A stretch of DNA of 64,000 bases from Prevotella sp. (GTDB lineage Bacteria; Bacteroidota; Bacteroidia; Bacteroidales; Bacteroidaceae), in assembly GCA_016285245.1 (NCBI GenBank), contig JAEEQH010000001.1, positions 62,001 through 126,000 of the forward strand, in the 5' to 3' direction. The translations under genes and the position numbers were made by a program. The notes under the pieces were generated by a model that saw only the letters and a program-made list of their open reading frames with translations, was not told the DNA's origin and searched no databases. Shown here in pieces: positions 34,815 to 43,925 of the stretch (the first letter of the stretch is position 1; the number at the start of each line of letters is the position of its first letter).

Positions 34815-35816
34815 ATGAAGAAACACTTAGGATACTTACTGCTCACCCTGGTTGTGGTGGCCTGTGGCACGCCTGCCGGACAGTTCCGGCTGGAGGGACG
34901 GCTCAGGAACTTCAACCAGGGTGAGTTCTATCTCTACAGCATCGACGACGGAAGGGGACAGATAGACACTATCCACGTCGTGGAGGGACGCTTCGCCCTG
35001 ACGAAGGACGTGGAACGACAGACGACCTTCGTACTGGTGTTTCCGAACTTCTCGGAACTGCCGATATTTGCAGAGAGTGGCGCCTCCGTCGACATACAGG
35101 GTGACGCCTCGCACCTGAAGGAGACAAAGGTGGCTGGTACCGAGGAGAACGACCTGATGACGGAGTTCCGGCTGAACGTGGCCGACATGACGCCGCCGCA
35201 GTTGGTGAAAGCTGCCGAGGCCTTCATCAGGGAACACCCCGAGCGTGAATGTAGCCGCTACCTGCTGGACAAGTACTTCGTTCAGCAGCACGACGCCGAC
35301 TACAAGAAGGTGGCGGCACTGGCCGCATTGCTGGTCAAGGCACGGCCCGACGAGCCGCGGCTCACCACCCTGCAGAGCCACCTGAAGAAACTGAAGAACA
35401 ACAAGGTGGGACAGCAGCTGCCGCGATTCAGCGCTACCGACGTGAAGGGCAAGCTGGTGAGCAACGCCTCCCTGACGGGTGATGTCAATGTGGTCACGGT
35501 GTGGGCGACGTGGGACTACTCGTCGCAGAACCTGCAGCGACAGCTACGTGAGCTGAAGAAGACCTACGGCAGCCGGCTGGGACTGGTGAGCATCTGTCTC
35601 GATGCCAACCGACAGGAGTGTCTGAAGATGATGGAGCGCGACTCCGTCAACTGGGGCACCGTCTGTGACGGCAAGATGTTCGACTCGCCGGTGATGGCTC
35701 AGCTGGGACTGGCCGACGTCCCCTGTAACATCATGACCGACAAGTCGGGCAAGATTACCGCCATCGACCAGAATCAGACAGACCTGAAAATACGCATCCG
35801 TAAAACCCTTAAATAG
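34815..35816 (+). CDS. Thioredoxin-fold lipoprotein without catalytic cysteines
   Basis: 333 residues. Lipobox VVVAC (Cys17). An N-terminal DUF4369-type beta domain (FRLEGRLRNFNQGEFYLYSI) is followed by helices and a C-terminal TlpA/thioredoxin-like domain starting near VGQQLPRFSATDVKGK (about 202). At the active-site position the sequence is VWATWDYSSQ (Trp230-Ser237), where redox-active members have WC..C; both cysteines are missing. The cis-Pro region (VPCNIMTDKSGKI) is kept. It therefore probably acts as a binding or assembly factor, not a disulfide reductase. It starts 6 bases after the TPR lipoprotein gene. Confidence 0.82.
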   Translation: MKKHLGYLLLTLVVVACGTPAGQFRLEGRLRNFNQGEFYLYSIDDGRGQIDTIHVVEGRFALTKDVERQTTFVLVFPNFSELPIFAESGASVDIQGDASHLKETKVAGTEENDLMTEFRLNVADMTPPQLVKAAEAFIREHPERECSRYLLDKYFVQQHDADYKKVAALAALLVKARPDEPRLTTLQSHLKKLKNNKVGQQLPRFSATDVKGKLVSNASLTGDVNVVTVWATWDYSSQNLQRQLRELKKTYGSRLGLVSICLDANRQECLKMMERDSVNWGTVCDGKMFDSPVMAQLGLADVPCNIMTDKSGKITAIDQNQTDLKIRIRKTLK

Positions 35817-35826
35817 TCAAATGTAA

Positions 35827-37398
35827 TTGCTGGTAAAGACGTTTTGTGCCGCTGTGAACGGCCTGGAGGTCACCACCGTGACCGTCGAGGTCAGTATGTC
35901 GCGAGGTATGCAGTTCCACCTCACGGGACTCGCCGATACCGCCGTGAAGGAGAGCTATGACCGCATCAAGGCGGCCATGGCGAACAACGGCTTCAAGATG
36001 CCGTCGATGGACATCACCGTGAACCTCTCGCCGGCAGACATCAAGAAGGAGGGGTCGGGCTACGACCTCCCGCTGGCCATCGGCATCCTCGCCTCGAGCG
36101 GGAAGGTGGACACCGCACGCCTCGACAAGTTCATGCTGGTGGGAGAACTGGGACTCGACGGACGCCTGCAGCCCGTGCGCGGCGCCCTGCCCATAGCCAT
36201 CAAGGCACGAAAGGAGAAGTTCCAGGGACTCATCGTCCCCCAGCAGAACATCCGCGAGGCGGCCGTCGTCAACCAGTTGGACGTCTACGGCATGACGTCG
36301 CTGATGGATGTCGTCAAGTTCCTGAATGGCGACAACACCTACGAGCCGACGGTTATCGACACGCGCCGTGAGTTCTACGAACAGCAGAACGCCTATGAGC
36401 TGGACTTCTCGGACGTGAAAGGCCAGCAGAGCGTGAAGCGCGCCCTGGAGGTGGCCGCGGCCGGTGGTCATAACCTCATAATGATTGGTCCGCCGGGATC
36501 GGGAAAGTCCATGCTGGCCAAGCGTCTGCCAAGCATCCTGCCGCCACTGTCGCTCGCAGAGAGTCTGGAAACTACGCAGATACACAGCGTCGCAGGCAAG
36601 CTGAACCGTGACACCAGTCTCATCTCACAGCGTCCCTTCCGGGCACCCCATCATACCATCTCGCAGGTAGCACTCGTCGGTGGCGGCAACAATCCGCAGC
36701 CCGGTGAGATCAGCCTTGCCCATAACGGCGTGCTCTTCCTCGACGAGATGCCCGAGCTGTCGCGTAGTGTCCTTGAGGTGCTGCGTCAGCCCTTGGAGGA
36801 TCGCAAGATTAGCATCAGCCGCTCGAAGTACAACGTCGAGTATCCCTGCTCGTTCATGCTTGTCGCCTCGATGAACCCCTGTCCTTGCGGCTACTACGGC
36901 GATCCGAACCACCAGTGCGTCTGCACCCCAGGTCAGATACAGCGTTATATGAATAAGATCTCCGGTCCGCTGCTGGACCGTATCGACATCCATTGCGAGA
37001 TTCAGGCCGTACCGTTTGCGCAACTCTCCCAGATGGAGCCGGGAGAGCCGAGCGAGAAGATTCGTGAGCGAGTCATCCGTGCCCGAAACATTCAGACGGA
37101 ACGCTTCAGCGCCCTCTCAGTAGGGGAGGGTGGGAGTAGGAACCGAATCCACTGTAACGCCCAGATGAGCGAGAAGATGCTCCACGACTTTGCGGAGCCT
37201 GACGCCGCCAGCCTCGATATGCTCCGCATGGCTATGGAACGGCTGAAACTCTCTGCCCGTGCCTACAGCCGCATCCTGAAGGTCGCCCGCACCATTGCCG
37301 ACCTCGCGGGCAGCGAGAAGGTGCAGACGGTACACATCGCCGAGGCTATCGGGTATCGCAACCTTGATAGAGGCGATTGGGCAGAGAGAGGGATATAG
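35827..37398 (+). CDS. comM: ComM/YifB-type AAA ATPase (Mg-chelatase-like)
   Basis: 523 residues from TTG 35827. N-terminal ChlI-type domain (about 1-170), Walker A GPPGSGKS (about 221-228), Walker [11 protein letters not shown] (about 302-311), the Mg-chelatase-specific [11 protein letters not shown] segment and a C-terminal helical domain. ComM is a hexameric helicase that promotes branch migration during integration of transforming DNA. Two oddities: an in-frame ATG-TAA lies immediately before the TTG start, and [14 protein letters not shown] before IHCNAQMS is encoded by a G-rich repeat-like sequence (37113-37139) where relatives have a short loop. Confidence 0.93.
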   Translation: MLVKTFCAAVNGLEVTTVTVEVSMSRGMQFHLTGLADTAVKESYDRIKAAMANNGFKMPSMDITVNLSPADIKKEGSGYDLPLAIGILASSGKVDTARLDKFMLVGELGLDGRLQPVRGALPIAIKARKEKFQGLIVPQQNIREAAVVNQLDVYGMTSLMDVVKFLNGDNTYEPTVIDTRREFYEQQNAYELDFSDVKGQQSVKRALEVAAAGGHNLIMIGPPGSGKSMLAKRLPSILPPLSLAESLETTQIHSVAGKLNRDTSLISQRPFRAPHHTISQVALVGGGNNPQPGEISLAHNGVLFLDEMPELSRSVLEVLRQPLEDRKISISRSKYNVEYPCSFMLVASMNPCPCGYYGDPNHQCVCTPGQIQRYMNKISGPLLDRIDIHCEIQAVPFAQLSQMEPGEPSEKIRERVIRARNIQTERFSALSVGEGGSRNRIHCNAQMSEKMLHDFAEPDAASLDMLRMAMERLKLSARAYSRILKVARTIADLAGSEKVQTVHIAEAIGYRNLDRGDWAERGI

Positions 37399-37664
37399 AC
37401 TTACCTTTTTATATAAGAATAAAACTCGGTACGCAGCGGCCGCTGCTAACGATTTCCCCGCCCGCTGCAAATGTTAGCAGCGGCCGCTGCTAACGTTTTC
37501 TCCGGCCGCTGCGAGAACGAAAAGTGCCGCTTTTCCCCCGCAGCGATACGCTTTTCCCCTGTAAACTGGCTCCTCGCTCTTCCAAAGTTCCCCTTGTAAA
37601 AAGGGAATGTCATAAAAAAAGTTATTATTATGGGAGAAAGGAACGCTTTTCGTTCGTTTTACAC
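37399..37664. other. Gene-free spacer with GCAGCGGCCGCTGC palindromes
   Basis: Contains GCAGCGGCCGCTGCTAAC twice (37434-37451 and within 37473-37494) and related CCGCTGC words up to about 37555. No coding potential recognised. Confidence 0.6.
37473..37494. repeat. Perfect 22-bp palindrome
   Basis: The arm GTTAGCAGCGG (37473-37483) is followed directly by its exact complement CCGCTGCTAAC (37484-37494). The right half plus GCAGCGG also occurs at 37434-37451. It contains a NotI-type GCGGCCGC core. Confidence 0.9.
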
Positions 37665-37672
37665 TACCTTTG
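37665..37672 (+). promoter_or_regulatory. -7 box of the metal-receptor unit
   Basis: TACCTTTG followed by TAGCC, 40 bases before ATG 37712. Confidence 0.6.
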
Positions 37673-37711
37673 TAGCCTGAAAAGCGCGAATGACGCGCAA
37701 CAGAGACATCC

Positions 37712-38059
37712 ATGAACCAGAAAGCGAGACGACATATTGCGTGGTGGTTGCTATTGGCAGTATTCTTGCCAATGCTTCTGCTGTCGTCGGTTCATGTGCA
37801 CGAAACAAGAGGAACGATAGGCGAGACCGAGTGTGCCGACTGTGTTCACCACAGCTGCCACGGTCACATGACCTCGACGGCAGCGTGGACGCACGACTGT
37901 GTGCTCTGCCAGTTCCTGACGTTGACATCGCTGACGGCCGCTATGCTGGCCATCACGGTATATGTTCAAGTAGGTAAGAAATGTCATGCCAAGCCTTTGT
38001 GCGGTTGTCATGCCGCTTGCTGTGGCGTCATCGTTACACGAGGCCCTCCGTCACTTTGA
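37712..38059 (+). CDS. Cys/His-rich membrane protein before a TonB receptor
   Basis: 115 residues. A hydrophobic N-terminal helix (IAWWLLLAVFLPMLLLSS) leads to clustered metal-ligand residues: HVHETRG, CADCVHHSCHGH and DCVLCQF, then a second helix (LTLTSLTAAMLAITVYV) and a tail with CHAKPLCGCHAACCGV. This resembles DUF2946-type small proteins found near metal transport genes. It lies 60 bases before a receptor with a His-rich loop, so a role in zinc or copper handling is inferred. No enzyme motif. Confidence 0.7.
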   Translation: MNQKARRHIAWWLLLAVFLPMLLLSSVHVHETRGTIGETECADCVHHSCHGHMTSTAAWTHDCVLCQFLTLTSLTAAMLAITVYVQVGKKCHAKPLCGCHAACCGVIVTRGPPSL

Positions 38060-38119
38060 TTGCGGAAGGAGGTCTTACTTACAACAGTCATATATACCAA
38101 CTATTAATAGAAATACAGA

Positions 38120-40297
38120 ATGAAAACAACATACATCATTCTGCCTTTGCTGTGTGTATGCACGGCATTGGCAGCCCAAGACAATAATCATCAACATTCG
38201 GAAGACTCGACGGACATTTTCTTCCGACATCTGCAATTGAACGAGCTGACCGTGACGGGTGTCACAGGTGACACGAAGCTGAAACACGCTACGGCGCCGG
38301 TGAGCATCGTCTCGCCACAGGTGCTAAGGGCAACGGCCTCGACGAATATCATCGATGCCATAGCCCATCAGCCGGGTGTCAGCCAACTGACTACGGGTGG
38401 CAGCATCTCGAAGCCTATCATCCGCGGACTAGGCTATAACCGCGTCGTCGTGATGAGCGAGGGTGTGCGCCAGGAAGGACAACAGTGGGGTGACGAGCAT
38501 GGCGTGGAGGTCGACGGCAGCAGCGTCGGCTCTGTCGAGATTCTGAAGGGCCCGGCCTCGCTGATGTACGGCTCTGATGCGATGGCAGGTGTGGTTATCC
38601 TGCACTCACAGCCGACACTGTCTGAGGGCGAGATGGCTGCCAATGTCAGTTCGGAGTACCAGACGAACAACGGTCTCTTCGCCTATCATCTGTCTTTGGC
38701 TGGCAACCAGAAAGGTTTCGTTTGGGACGCCCGCTATGCTGACAAGCGCGCACACGCATATAAGAATAAGTATGACGGCTACGTCCCTGGCTCGCAGTTT
38801 GTCGAACGTGCCGGCCGTCTGATGCTGGGCTTAAACAAGGCGTGGGGACATTCACGTCTCACATGGACGTCCTACCACCTGACGCCAGGCATCATCGAGG
38901 GCGAGCGCGACGAGGAGACGGGCGAGCTGACGCATGAAGATGGGTTCAGTGGACATGGCTACGGTGAGACGCTCCCATTCCAGCAGGTGAAGCACTATAA
39001 GGCAGTGTGGGACAACTCGCTGAATCTCTCGTCGGGCTATCTGAAGGCTGTCGTCGGCTACCAGCAGAACCGCCGTCAGGAGTTCGAGGAGTCGTTCGAC
39101 GACTATGAACTCTTCTTCAAACTCCATACGCTGACATACGACCTGCGCTACGTCACCAGCGAATTCAGTGGTTGGAAACTATCGACGGGCATTGGTGGCA
39201 TGTACCAGTACTCGGGTAACAAGGGCGAGGAATACCTTATTCCCGACTACCGCCTCTTCGACTTCGGTGTTTATGCCACCGCTACGAAGACGCTCGACGA
39301 CCGTTGGACGCTGAATGGTGGCGTGCGCTACGACCATCGACGGCTGCATGGCGACGAGCTGATGGAGGACGATGAACTGCGCTTCACCGATTTCAGCAGG
39401 CATTTCAATGGTGTGACGGGTAGCGTAGGTGCCGTCTGCAACATCAATGAATACTTCAACCTGCGCATGAACGTTGCTCGTGGCTTCCGTACACCTAATA
39501 TGAGTGAACTGGCGTCAAACGGCGTACACGAAGGCTCTATCCGCTATGAACTGGGCAACCAGCAGTTGAAGGCTGAATACAGCCTGCAAGCTGACCTCGG
39601 ACTCGACTTCACCTCGCGCTATGTGTCGGCACAGCTCGCCCTCTTTGCCAACCGCATAGACAACTACATTTTCACCCATCGTCAGGCAGAGGAGATAGAA
39701 GAGGGCTACCTCACCTACGCCTATACGCAGGGTGACGCCCGACTGCTGGGCTTCGAGGCCGGTGTCGACATCCACCCCGTCCACTCCGTACACTTCTCCA
39801 ATACTTTCTCGTATGTCGATGCACAGCTGATGCATCAGCCTGCCGACAGCAAGTACCTGCCCTTCACGCCAGCCCCGCATTGGTCGTCGGAGTTGAAGTG
39901 GGAACTCGCTCACCATTCGCACTCTACTGTTAGTACCCATGCTGTCCATGAATACCGTCATACGCACCCCTCGCACGGCTTTTCATTCAATAATGTGTTC
40001 GTCTCAGGCGGTCTCGACTGCTACCTGAAGCAGACACACATCTACAAAGCTGACGATACGGAGACAGAGACGCCCGGCTACGTCCTGCTCAGTCTGTCTA
40101 CAGGTGCCGACATACAGGTGAAAGGCAAGAAGATAGCTGAGTTGTACGTCTCTGCCGACAACCTGTTGAATAAGGCCTATCAGAACCACCTGAGCCGTCT
40201 CAAGTATGCCGACGAGAATGTCGTCACAGGACGTTCCGGTGTCTTCAACATGGGACGTAACATCACGTTCAAGGTGGTGGTGCCAATAAAGATGTAG
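38120..40297 (+). CDS. ZnuD-like TonB-dependent receptor, probably for a metal
   Basis: 725 residues. Signal peptide MKTTYIILPLLCVCTALAA, then a His-containing N-terminus (DNNHQHSED) and a plug with NIIDAIAHQPGVSQLTTGGS, ISKPIIRGLGYNRVVVMSEG and VEILKGPASLMYGSDAMAGV. The barrel includes RGFRTPNMSELASNGVHEGS and a long His-rich extracellular loop (LAHHSHSTVSTHAVHEYRHT). Plug motifs and the histidine loop match ZnuD-type zinc receptors, which import zinc (some relatives copper or heme) through the outer membrane with TonB energy. The preceding Cys/His-rich protein supports a metal ligand. Exact metal not determinable. Confidence 0.85.
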   Translation: MKTTYIILPLLCVCTALAAQDNNHQHSEDSTDIFFRHLQLNELTVTGVTGDTKLKHATAPVSIVSPQVLRATASTNIIDAIAHQPGVSQLTTGGSISKPIIRGLGYNRVVVMSEGVRQEGQQWGDEHGVEVDGSSVGSVEILKGPASLMYGSDAMAGVVILHSQPTLSEGEMAANVSSEYQTNNGLFAYHLSLAGNQKGFVWDARYADKRAHAYKNKYDGYVPGSQFVERAGRLMLGLNKAWGHSRLTWTSYHLTPGIIEGERDEETGELTHEDGFSGHGYGETLPFQQVKHYKAVWDNSLNLSSGYLKAVVGYQQNRRQEFEESFDDYELFFKLHTLTYDLRYVTSEFSGWKLSTGIGGMYQYSGNKGEEYLIPDYRLFDFGVYATATKTLDDRWTLNGGVRYDHRRLHGDELMEDDELRFTDFSRHFNGVTGSVGAVCNINEYFNLRMNVARGFRTPNMSELASNGVHEGSIRYELGNQQLKAEYSLQADLGLDFTSRYVSAQLALFANRIDNYIFTHRQAEEIEEGYLTYAYTQGDARLLGFEAGVDIHPVHSVHFSNTFSYVDAQLMHQPADSKYLPFTPAPHWSSELKWELAHHSHSTVSTHAVHEYRHTHPSHGFSFNNVFVSGGLDCYLKQTHIYKADDTETETPGYVLLSLSTGADIQVKGKKIAELYVSADNLLNKAYQNHLSRLKYADENVVTGRSGVFNMGRNITFKVVVPIKM

Positions 40298-40326
40298 ATA
40301 AATTTGGATGGCCGCTTATTTTTTCG

Positions 40327-40334
40327 TATCTTTG
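40327..40334 (+). promoter_or_regulatory. -7 box of the PafA-like gene
   Basis: TATCTTTG followed by CACG, 22 bases before ATG 40356. In-frame codons upstream of that ATG precede the promoter and are rejected. Confidence 0.6.
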
Positions 40335-40355
40335 CACGAGAAAACTTGTGAGACG

Positions 40356-41867
40356 ATGAAAAGAGTATTGATGATGATTGCTGTCGTGGCGGCTTTCGCC
40401 ACGCAGATATTGGCACAGAGTGCGTTCGGTGAGCGTCCGAAGCTCGTGGTGGGAATCGTGGTGGACCAGATGCGATGGGACTACCTGTCGCGCTACTACA
40501 ACCAGTTTACGAACATGGGTTTCCGCCGGCTGATTGACGACGGCTTCTCGTGTAACAACTGCCAGATTAACTATGTGCCGACCGTTACGGCCATCGGACA
40601 TACATCCGCCTATACGGGCGCCACACCGGCGTTCCATGGCATCTGCGGCAACAACTTCTACATCGACGGCCGGAAGGTGTATTGTACGAAGGACACAACG
40701 GTGGACGTGGTGGGAACGGATAATCAGGAGAAGGGGCAGATGTCACCGCGCAATATGCTGTCAACGACCATCGGTGACCAGCTGCGACTGCATACCGACT
40801 TCCGCTCGAAGGTGGTAGGCGTCAGCTACAAGGACCGTGCTGCCATCCTTCCCGCAGGCCACTCGGCTAATGCCGCCTACTGGCTCGACACGAAGAACGT
40901 GCAGTTTATCACGAGTACCTATTATATGACGGAGCTGCCCGAGTGGGCCAAGCAGTACAACCTGAAGCTGAAGAAGAACAAAGAGGCGCAGAAGGCTGGC
41001 AAGGACATCGGGCTGTCGCCAATCTGTGGTACGGTGACCACGGATATGGCCATCGCCGCCCTGAAAGGTGAACAGCTGGGTAAGGGCGAGGCTACGGATA
41101 TGCTTTGCGTGAGCTACTCGCAGACGGACGTCATCGGCCATGAGTATGGCACCCGCGGTGAACGTACCGATGCCGCCTACCTGCAGTTGGACAAGGATCT
41201 TGGTCGTCTGTTGGTGGCTCTCGACGAGCAGGTGGGACGCGGTAACTACCTGGTGTTCCTGACGGCTGACCACGGTGCTTCGCATAACTACCAGTTCTTG
41301 AAGGACCATCAGCTGCCTGGTGGCAAGTGGTTGGATCCGGATATGAGAAACGGTGTGGAAGCTGCCATAGCCAAGAAGTGTGGTAACACGAAGCCAGTGG
41401 TGGCTGCTGAACTGGACTACCGCTACTTCCTGGATTGCCAGGCCATAGCCGATCAGGGACTGGACTACGAACAGGTGAAGGCTGCCGCTATCGAGTGGCT
41501 GCGTCAGGCTCCTCATGTATGCTTTGTTATTGATTACGAGAAGACTACTGCTGCAGCTGTGCCGCCGCTGATTCGCGAGCGTGCCCTGCTGGGATATCAT
41601 CCCCGCCGTTCGGGCGATATCCTCGTGGTCGTTGAACCTGGCTACTACACCTATGGCAGCTGGTCGTCACCCATCGGCACGACGCATGGTGAATGGAATC
41701 CCTACGATGCCCATATCCCCCTGTTGTTCATGGGATGGAAGGTGAAGCATGGAGCCACATCGCGTGAGGTGCATATCACGGATATCGCTGCTACTGTCTG
41801 TCAGTTGCTCCATATCCAGCAGCCCAGCGCCTGTATTGGCGAGCCCATCGTGGAGATAACGAAGTGA
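40356..41867 (+). CDS. PafA-like alkaline phosphatase, exported
   Basis: 503 residues from ATG 40356. Signal peptide about 1-21 (ending LAQ). Alkaline phosphatase superfamily: KLVVGIVVDQMRWDYL with the metal-binding Asp, the nucleophile region YVPTVTAIGHTSAYTG (Thr78 probably the nucleophile), MLCVSYSQTDVIGHEYG, LTADHGASHNYQF and TTHGEWNPYDAHIPLLFMG supplying further metal ligands. This is the pattern of Bacteroidetes PafA phosphomonoesterases (Thr nucleophile), which release phosphate from sugar phosphates and nucleotides in the periplasm and are not phosphate-repressed in known cases. Monocistronic or with the HAD gene downstream. Confidence 0.9.
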   Translation: MKRVLMMIAVVAAFATQILAQSAFGERPKLVVGIVVDQMRWDYLSRYYNQFTNMGFRRLIDDGFSCNNCQINYVPTVTAIGHTSAYTGATPAFHGICGNNFYIDGRKVYCTKDTTVDVVGTDNQEKGQMSPRNMLSTTIGDQLRLHTDFRSKVVGVSYKDRAAILPAGHSANAAYWLDTKNVQFITSTYYMTELPEWAKQYNLKLKKNKEAQKAGKDIGLSPICGTVTTDMAIAALKGEQLGKGEATDMLCVSYSQTDVIGHEYGTRGERTDAAYLQLDKDLGRLLVALDEQVGRGNYLVFLTADHGASHNYQFLKDHQLPGGKWLDPDMRNGVEAAIAKKCGNTKPVVAAELDYRYFLDCQAIADQGLDYEQVKAAAIEWLRQAPHVCFVIDYEKTTAAAVPPLIRERALLGYHPRRSGDILVVVEPGYYTYGSWSSPIGTTHGEWNPYDAHIPLLFMGWKVKHGATSREVHITDIAATVCQLLHIQQPSACIGEPIVEITK

Positions 41868-41912
41868 TAGTTTTACAAGCGAAGCGCCGCTTCGCGTTGA
41901 GTTGACAGTTGG

Positions 41913-42602
41913 ATGGAGATCAAGGTAATTGCGTTTGATGCAGACGACACGCTCTGGGATTGCCAGACTTATTTTGAGGCTGTGGAAAACAGACTCTATG
42001 AGCTGATTGCGCCCTACTGCGATGACCCCGCCCGAGAGCTGTTCTTGACCGAGAGTGCCAATATGGCAGACCTCGGCTATGGCTGTAAGGCCTTCACCCT
42101 GTCGGTGGTCGAGACGGCCTTGAGGGTGGGGGGCTGTCACCTGTCGACAGCCGAACTGTCGGACTTACTTAATAGAGGCAAGGCTCTGCTGCAACTGCCT
42201 GCTACGCCGCTTCCTGGCGTGGAGCGTACGCTGCAACTGCTTCGTGAGCGTGGAACGTGGCGTATGGTATGCTTCACCAAAGGTGAGCTGCAGGATCAGG
42301 AGAATAAACTGAAACGTTCGGGACTGCTTCAGTACTTCGACGATGTGGAGATTACATCGGACAAGTCACAGCGGGAGTTCCTGGCATTGTGCGAGCATCA
42401 AGATATACACCCTTCCCAGCTGCTGATGGTGGGGAACTCCCTGAAGAGTGACATCGCGCCAGCCCTGGCCATCGGTGCATGGGCTGTACACATACCCTTT
42501 CACGTCACCTGGCAACTGGAGCATACTGAAGACATCGATCACGAAAAACTGACGAAGATAGAGCGCATGGAACAGCTTGCAACCCTCCTTTGTGGCTGTT
42601 AA
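41913..42602 (+). CDS. HAD-family hydrolase
   Basis: 229 residues, cytoplasmic. Motif I FDADDTLW (nucleophile Asp9, acid Asp11), a helical cap, motif II region RMVCFTKGELQDQENKL, motif III lysine near SDKSQREFL, and motif IV LLMVGNSLKSDIAPALAIG. A generic small-molecule phosphatase; substrate unknown. It starts 46 bases after the PafA-like gene, with a small hairpin (GCGAAGCGCCGCTTCGC at 41879-41895) between them. Confidence 0.88.
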   Translation: MEIKVIAFDADDTLWDCQTYFEAVENRLYELIAPYCDDPARELFLTESANMADLGYGCKAFTLSVVETALRVGGCHLSTAELSDLLNRGKALLQLPATPLPGVERTLQLLRERGTWRMVCFTKGELQDQENKLKRSGLLQYFDDVEITSDKSQREFLALCEHQDIHPSQLLMVGNSLKSDIAPALAIGAWAVHIPFHVTWQLEHTEDIDHEKLTKIERMEQLATLLCGC

Positions 42603-42658
42603 TCAGCGGAAAATGAATAAAAAACGACTAAAAACTTGGCAGATTGGCAAAATTGTTG

Positions 42659-42666
42659 TAACTTTG
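42659..42666 (+). promoter_or_regulatory. -7 box of rpsU
   Basis: TAACTTTG preceded by CTTGG at 42635-42639 (19-base spacing), giving an approximately 60-base leader before rpsU. Confidence 0.65.
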
Positions 42667-42734
42667 CACCCGCTTTTCGTGGGCCCTGCCCCGAGGCACT
42701 AAGTTTAACAATTAAAATTTAAAGCAAAACAACA

Positions 42735-42926
42735 ATGATTATCGTACCTGTAAAAGAAGGCGAAAACATCGAGAAGGCTCTTAAGAAGTTCAAGAGAAAG
42801 TACGAAAAGACTGGCGTCGTGAAGGAACTCCGTCGTCGTCAGCAGTTCGACAAACCCTCTGTGCTTAAGCGTCTTAAGATGGAGCACGCCATTTACGTAC
42901 AGAAGCTTCGCGCTACCGAGGAATAA
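42735..42926 (+). CDS. rpsU: 30S ribosomal protein S21
   Basis: 63 residues: IIVPVKEGENIEKALKKFKR, KYEKTGVVKELRRRQQFDKP, a very basic two-helix protein of normal length for Bacteroidetes S21. S21 sits near the anti-Shine-Dalgarno end of 16S rRNA; in Bacteroidetes it has been implicated in sequestering that sequence. First gene of the block leading to the recombinase and hpf. Confidence 0.97.
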   Translation: MIIVPVKEGENIEKALKKFKRKYEKTGVVKELRRRQQFDKPSVLKRLKMEHAIYVQKLRATEE

Positions 42927-43008
42927 AAATTTTCCACGGAAAATTTGGTGGTTTCAATAATTTTCCGTAAATTCGTTGCCGAAAAAGAAAGCGGTTGCGT
43001 AAACAGCG

Positions 43009-43887
43009 ATGATAGAACGGTTCCTGGACTATATACGCTACGAGAGAAACCTGTCGCCACAGACGGTGATGACCTACGAGCGATTCCTCCGCGACTTCGA
43101 GTCGTACTTCCGGGGACTGGACGCTACGGCCGACTGGAAAACAGTCGATGCCGACCTCATACGTGACTGGCTGGAGCAGATGCTTGACAATGGCGCCAAG
43201 GCGACAACCGTCAATACTGCACTTAGTGCTGTGCGCTCCTTCTTCCGTTACGCACTGCGAAGAAGACTGGTAGAGAAAGATCCGGCACACCTCATCGAGG
43301 GGCCGAAGAAGTCGAAACCCCTTCCGCAGTTCGTGAGAGAGAAAGAGATGGATGAGTTGATCGACAATAAAGAATGGGGAGATACATTAAAAGATGTACG
43401 CGCACGCGCAATCCTTATTTTATTATATGAGACGGGCGTCCGTGTATCGGAACTGACAGGACTCGACGATGAGGACCTCGATGTGACGGCAGGACAACTG
43501 AAGGTGACTGGCAAGCGTAACAAACAGCGCATCGTACCGTTCGGGCAGGAGCTGGCAACAGCCATCGGGCAATATGTCAACCAGCGCGATACGGAGGTGG
43601 AAAGGCAGACGACGGCACTCTTCGTTACAGACAAAGGGGAACGGATGACACGACAACAGGTGTATGCCATCGTAAGACGATACCTGGGAGAGGTCACTAC
43701 CCTGAAGAAACGGTCGCCACACGTGTTAAGGCATTCCTTTGCCACTGCCATGCTGAACAACGGCGCAGGACTGGAGAGCGTCAAGAAGTTGTTGGGACAT
43801 GAGAGTCTGGAGACAACAGAGATCTATACCCACACGACGTTCGAACAGCTGAAACGAGTTTACAAAGAGGCTCATCCAAGAGCCTGA
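43009..43887 (+). CDS. xerC: Tyrosine recombinase, XerC/XerD type
   Basis: 292 residues. N-terminal SAM-like core-binding domain (about 1-85) and catalytic domain with the complete active site: Arg145 (TGVRVSEL), His238 and Arg241 (HVLRHSF), His264 (LLGHESL) and nucleophile Tyr273 (EIYTH). It shares the length and motifs of chromosome-dimer-resolving Xer recombinases, and the fixed position between rpsU and hpf in this phylum argues for a housekeeping role rather than a mobile-element integrase. Which of XerC or XerD it represents is uncertain. Confidence 0.9.
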   Translation: MIERFLDYIRYERNLSPQTVMTYERFLRDFESYFRGLDATADWKTVDADLIRDWLEQMLDNGAKATTVNTALSAVRSFFRYALRRRLVEKDPAHLIEGPKKSKPLPQFVREKEMDELIDNKEWGDTLKDVRARAILILLYETGVRVSELTGLDDEDLDVTAGQLKVTGKRNKQRIVPFGQELATAIGQYVNQRDTEVERQTTALFVTDKGERMTRQQVYAIVRRYLGEVTTLKKRSPHVLRHSFATAMLNNGAGLESVKKLLGHESLETTEIYTHTTFEQLKRVYKEAHPRA

Positions 43888-43925
43888 CCTTTATTAATAA
43901 CTAACTAAAAAAACTGGAGGTAACT

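Noticed and set aside
43009..43887. Integrase marking a genomic island
   Set aside because: The recombinase sits between rpsU and hpf in a housekeeping block, no attachment-site repeats flank it, and its length and motifs fit Xer proteins.
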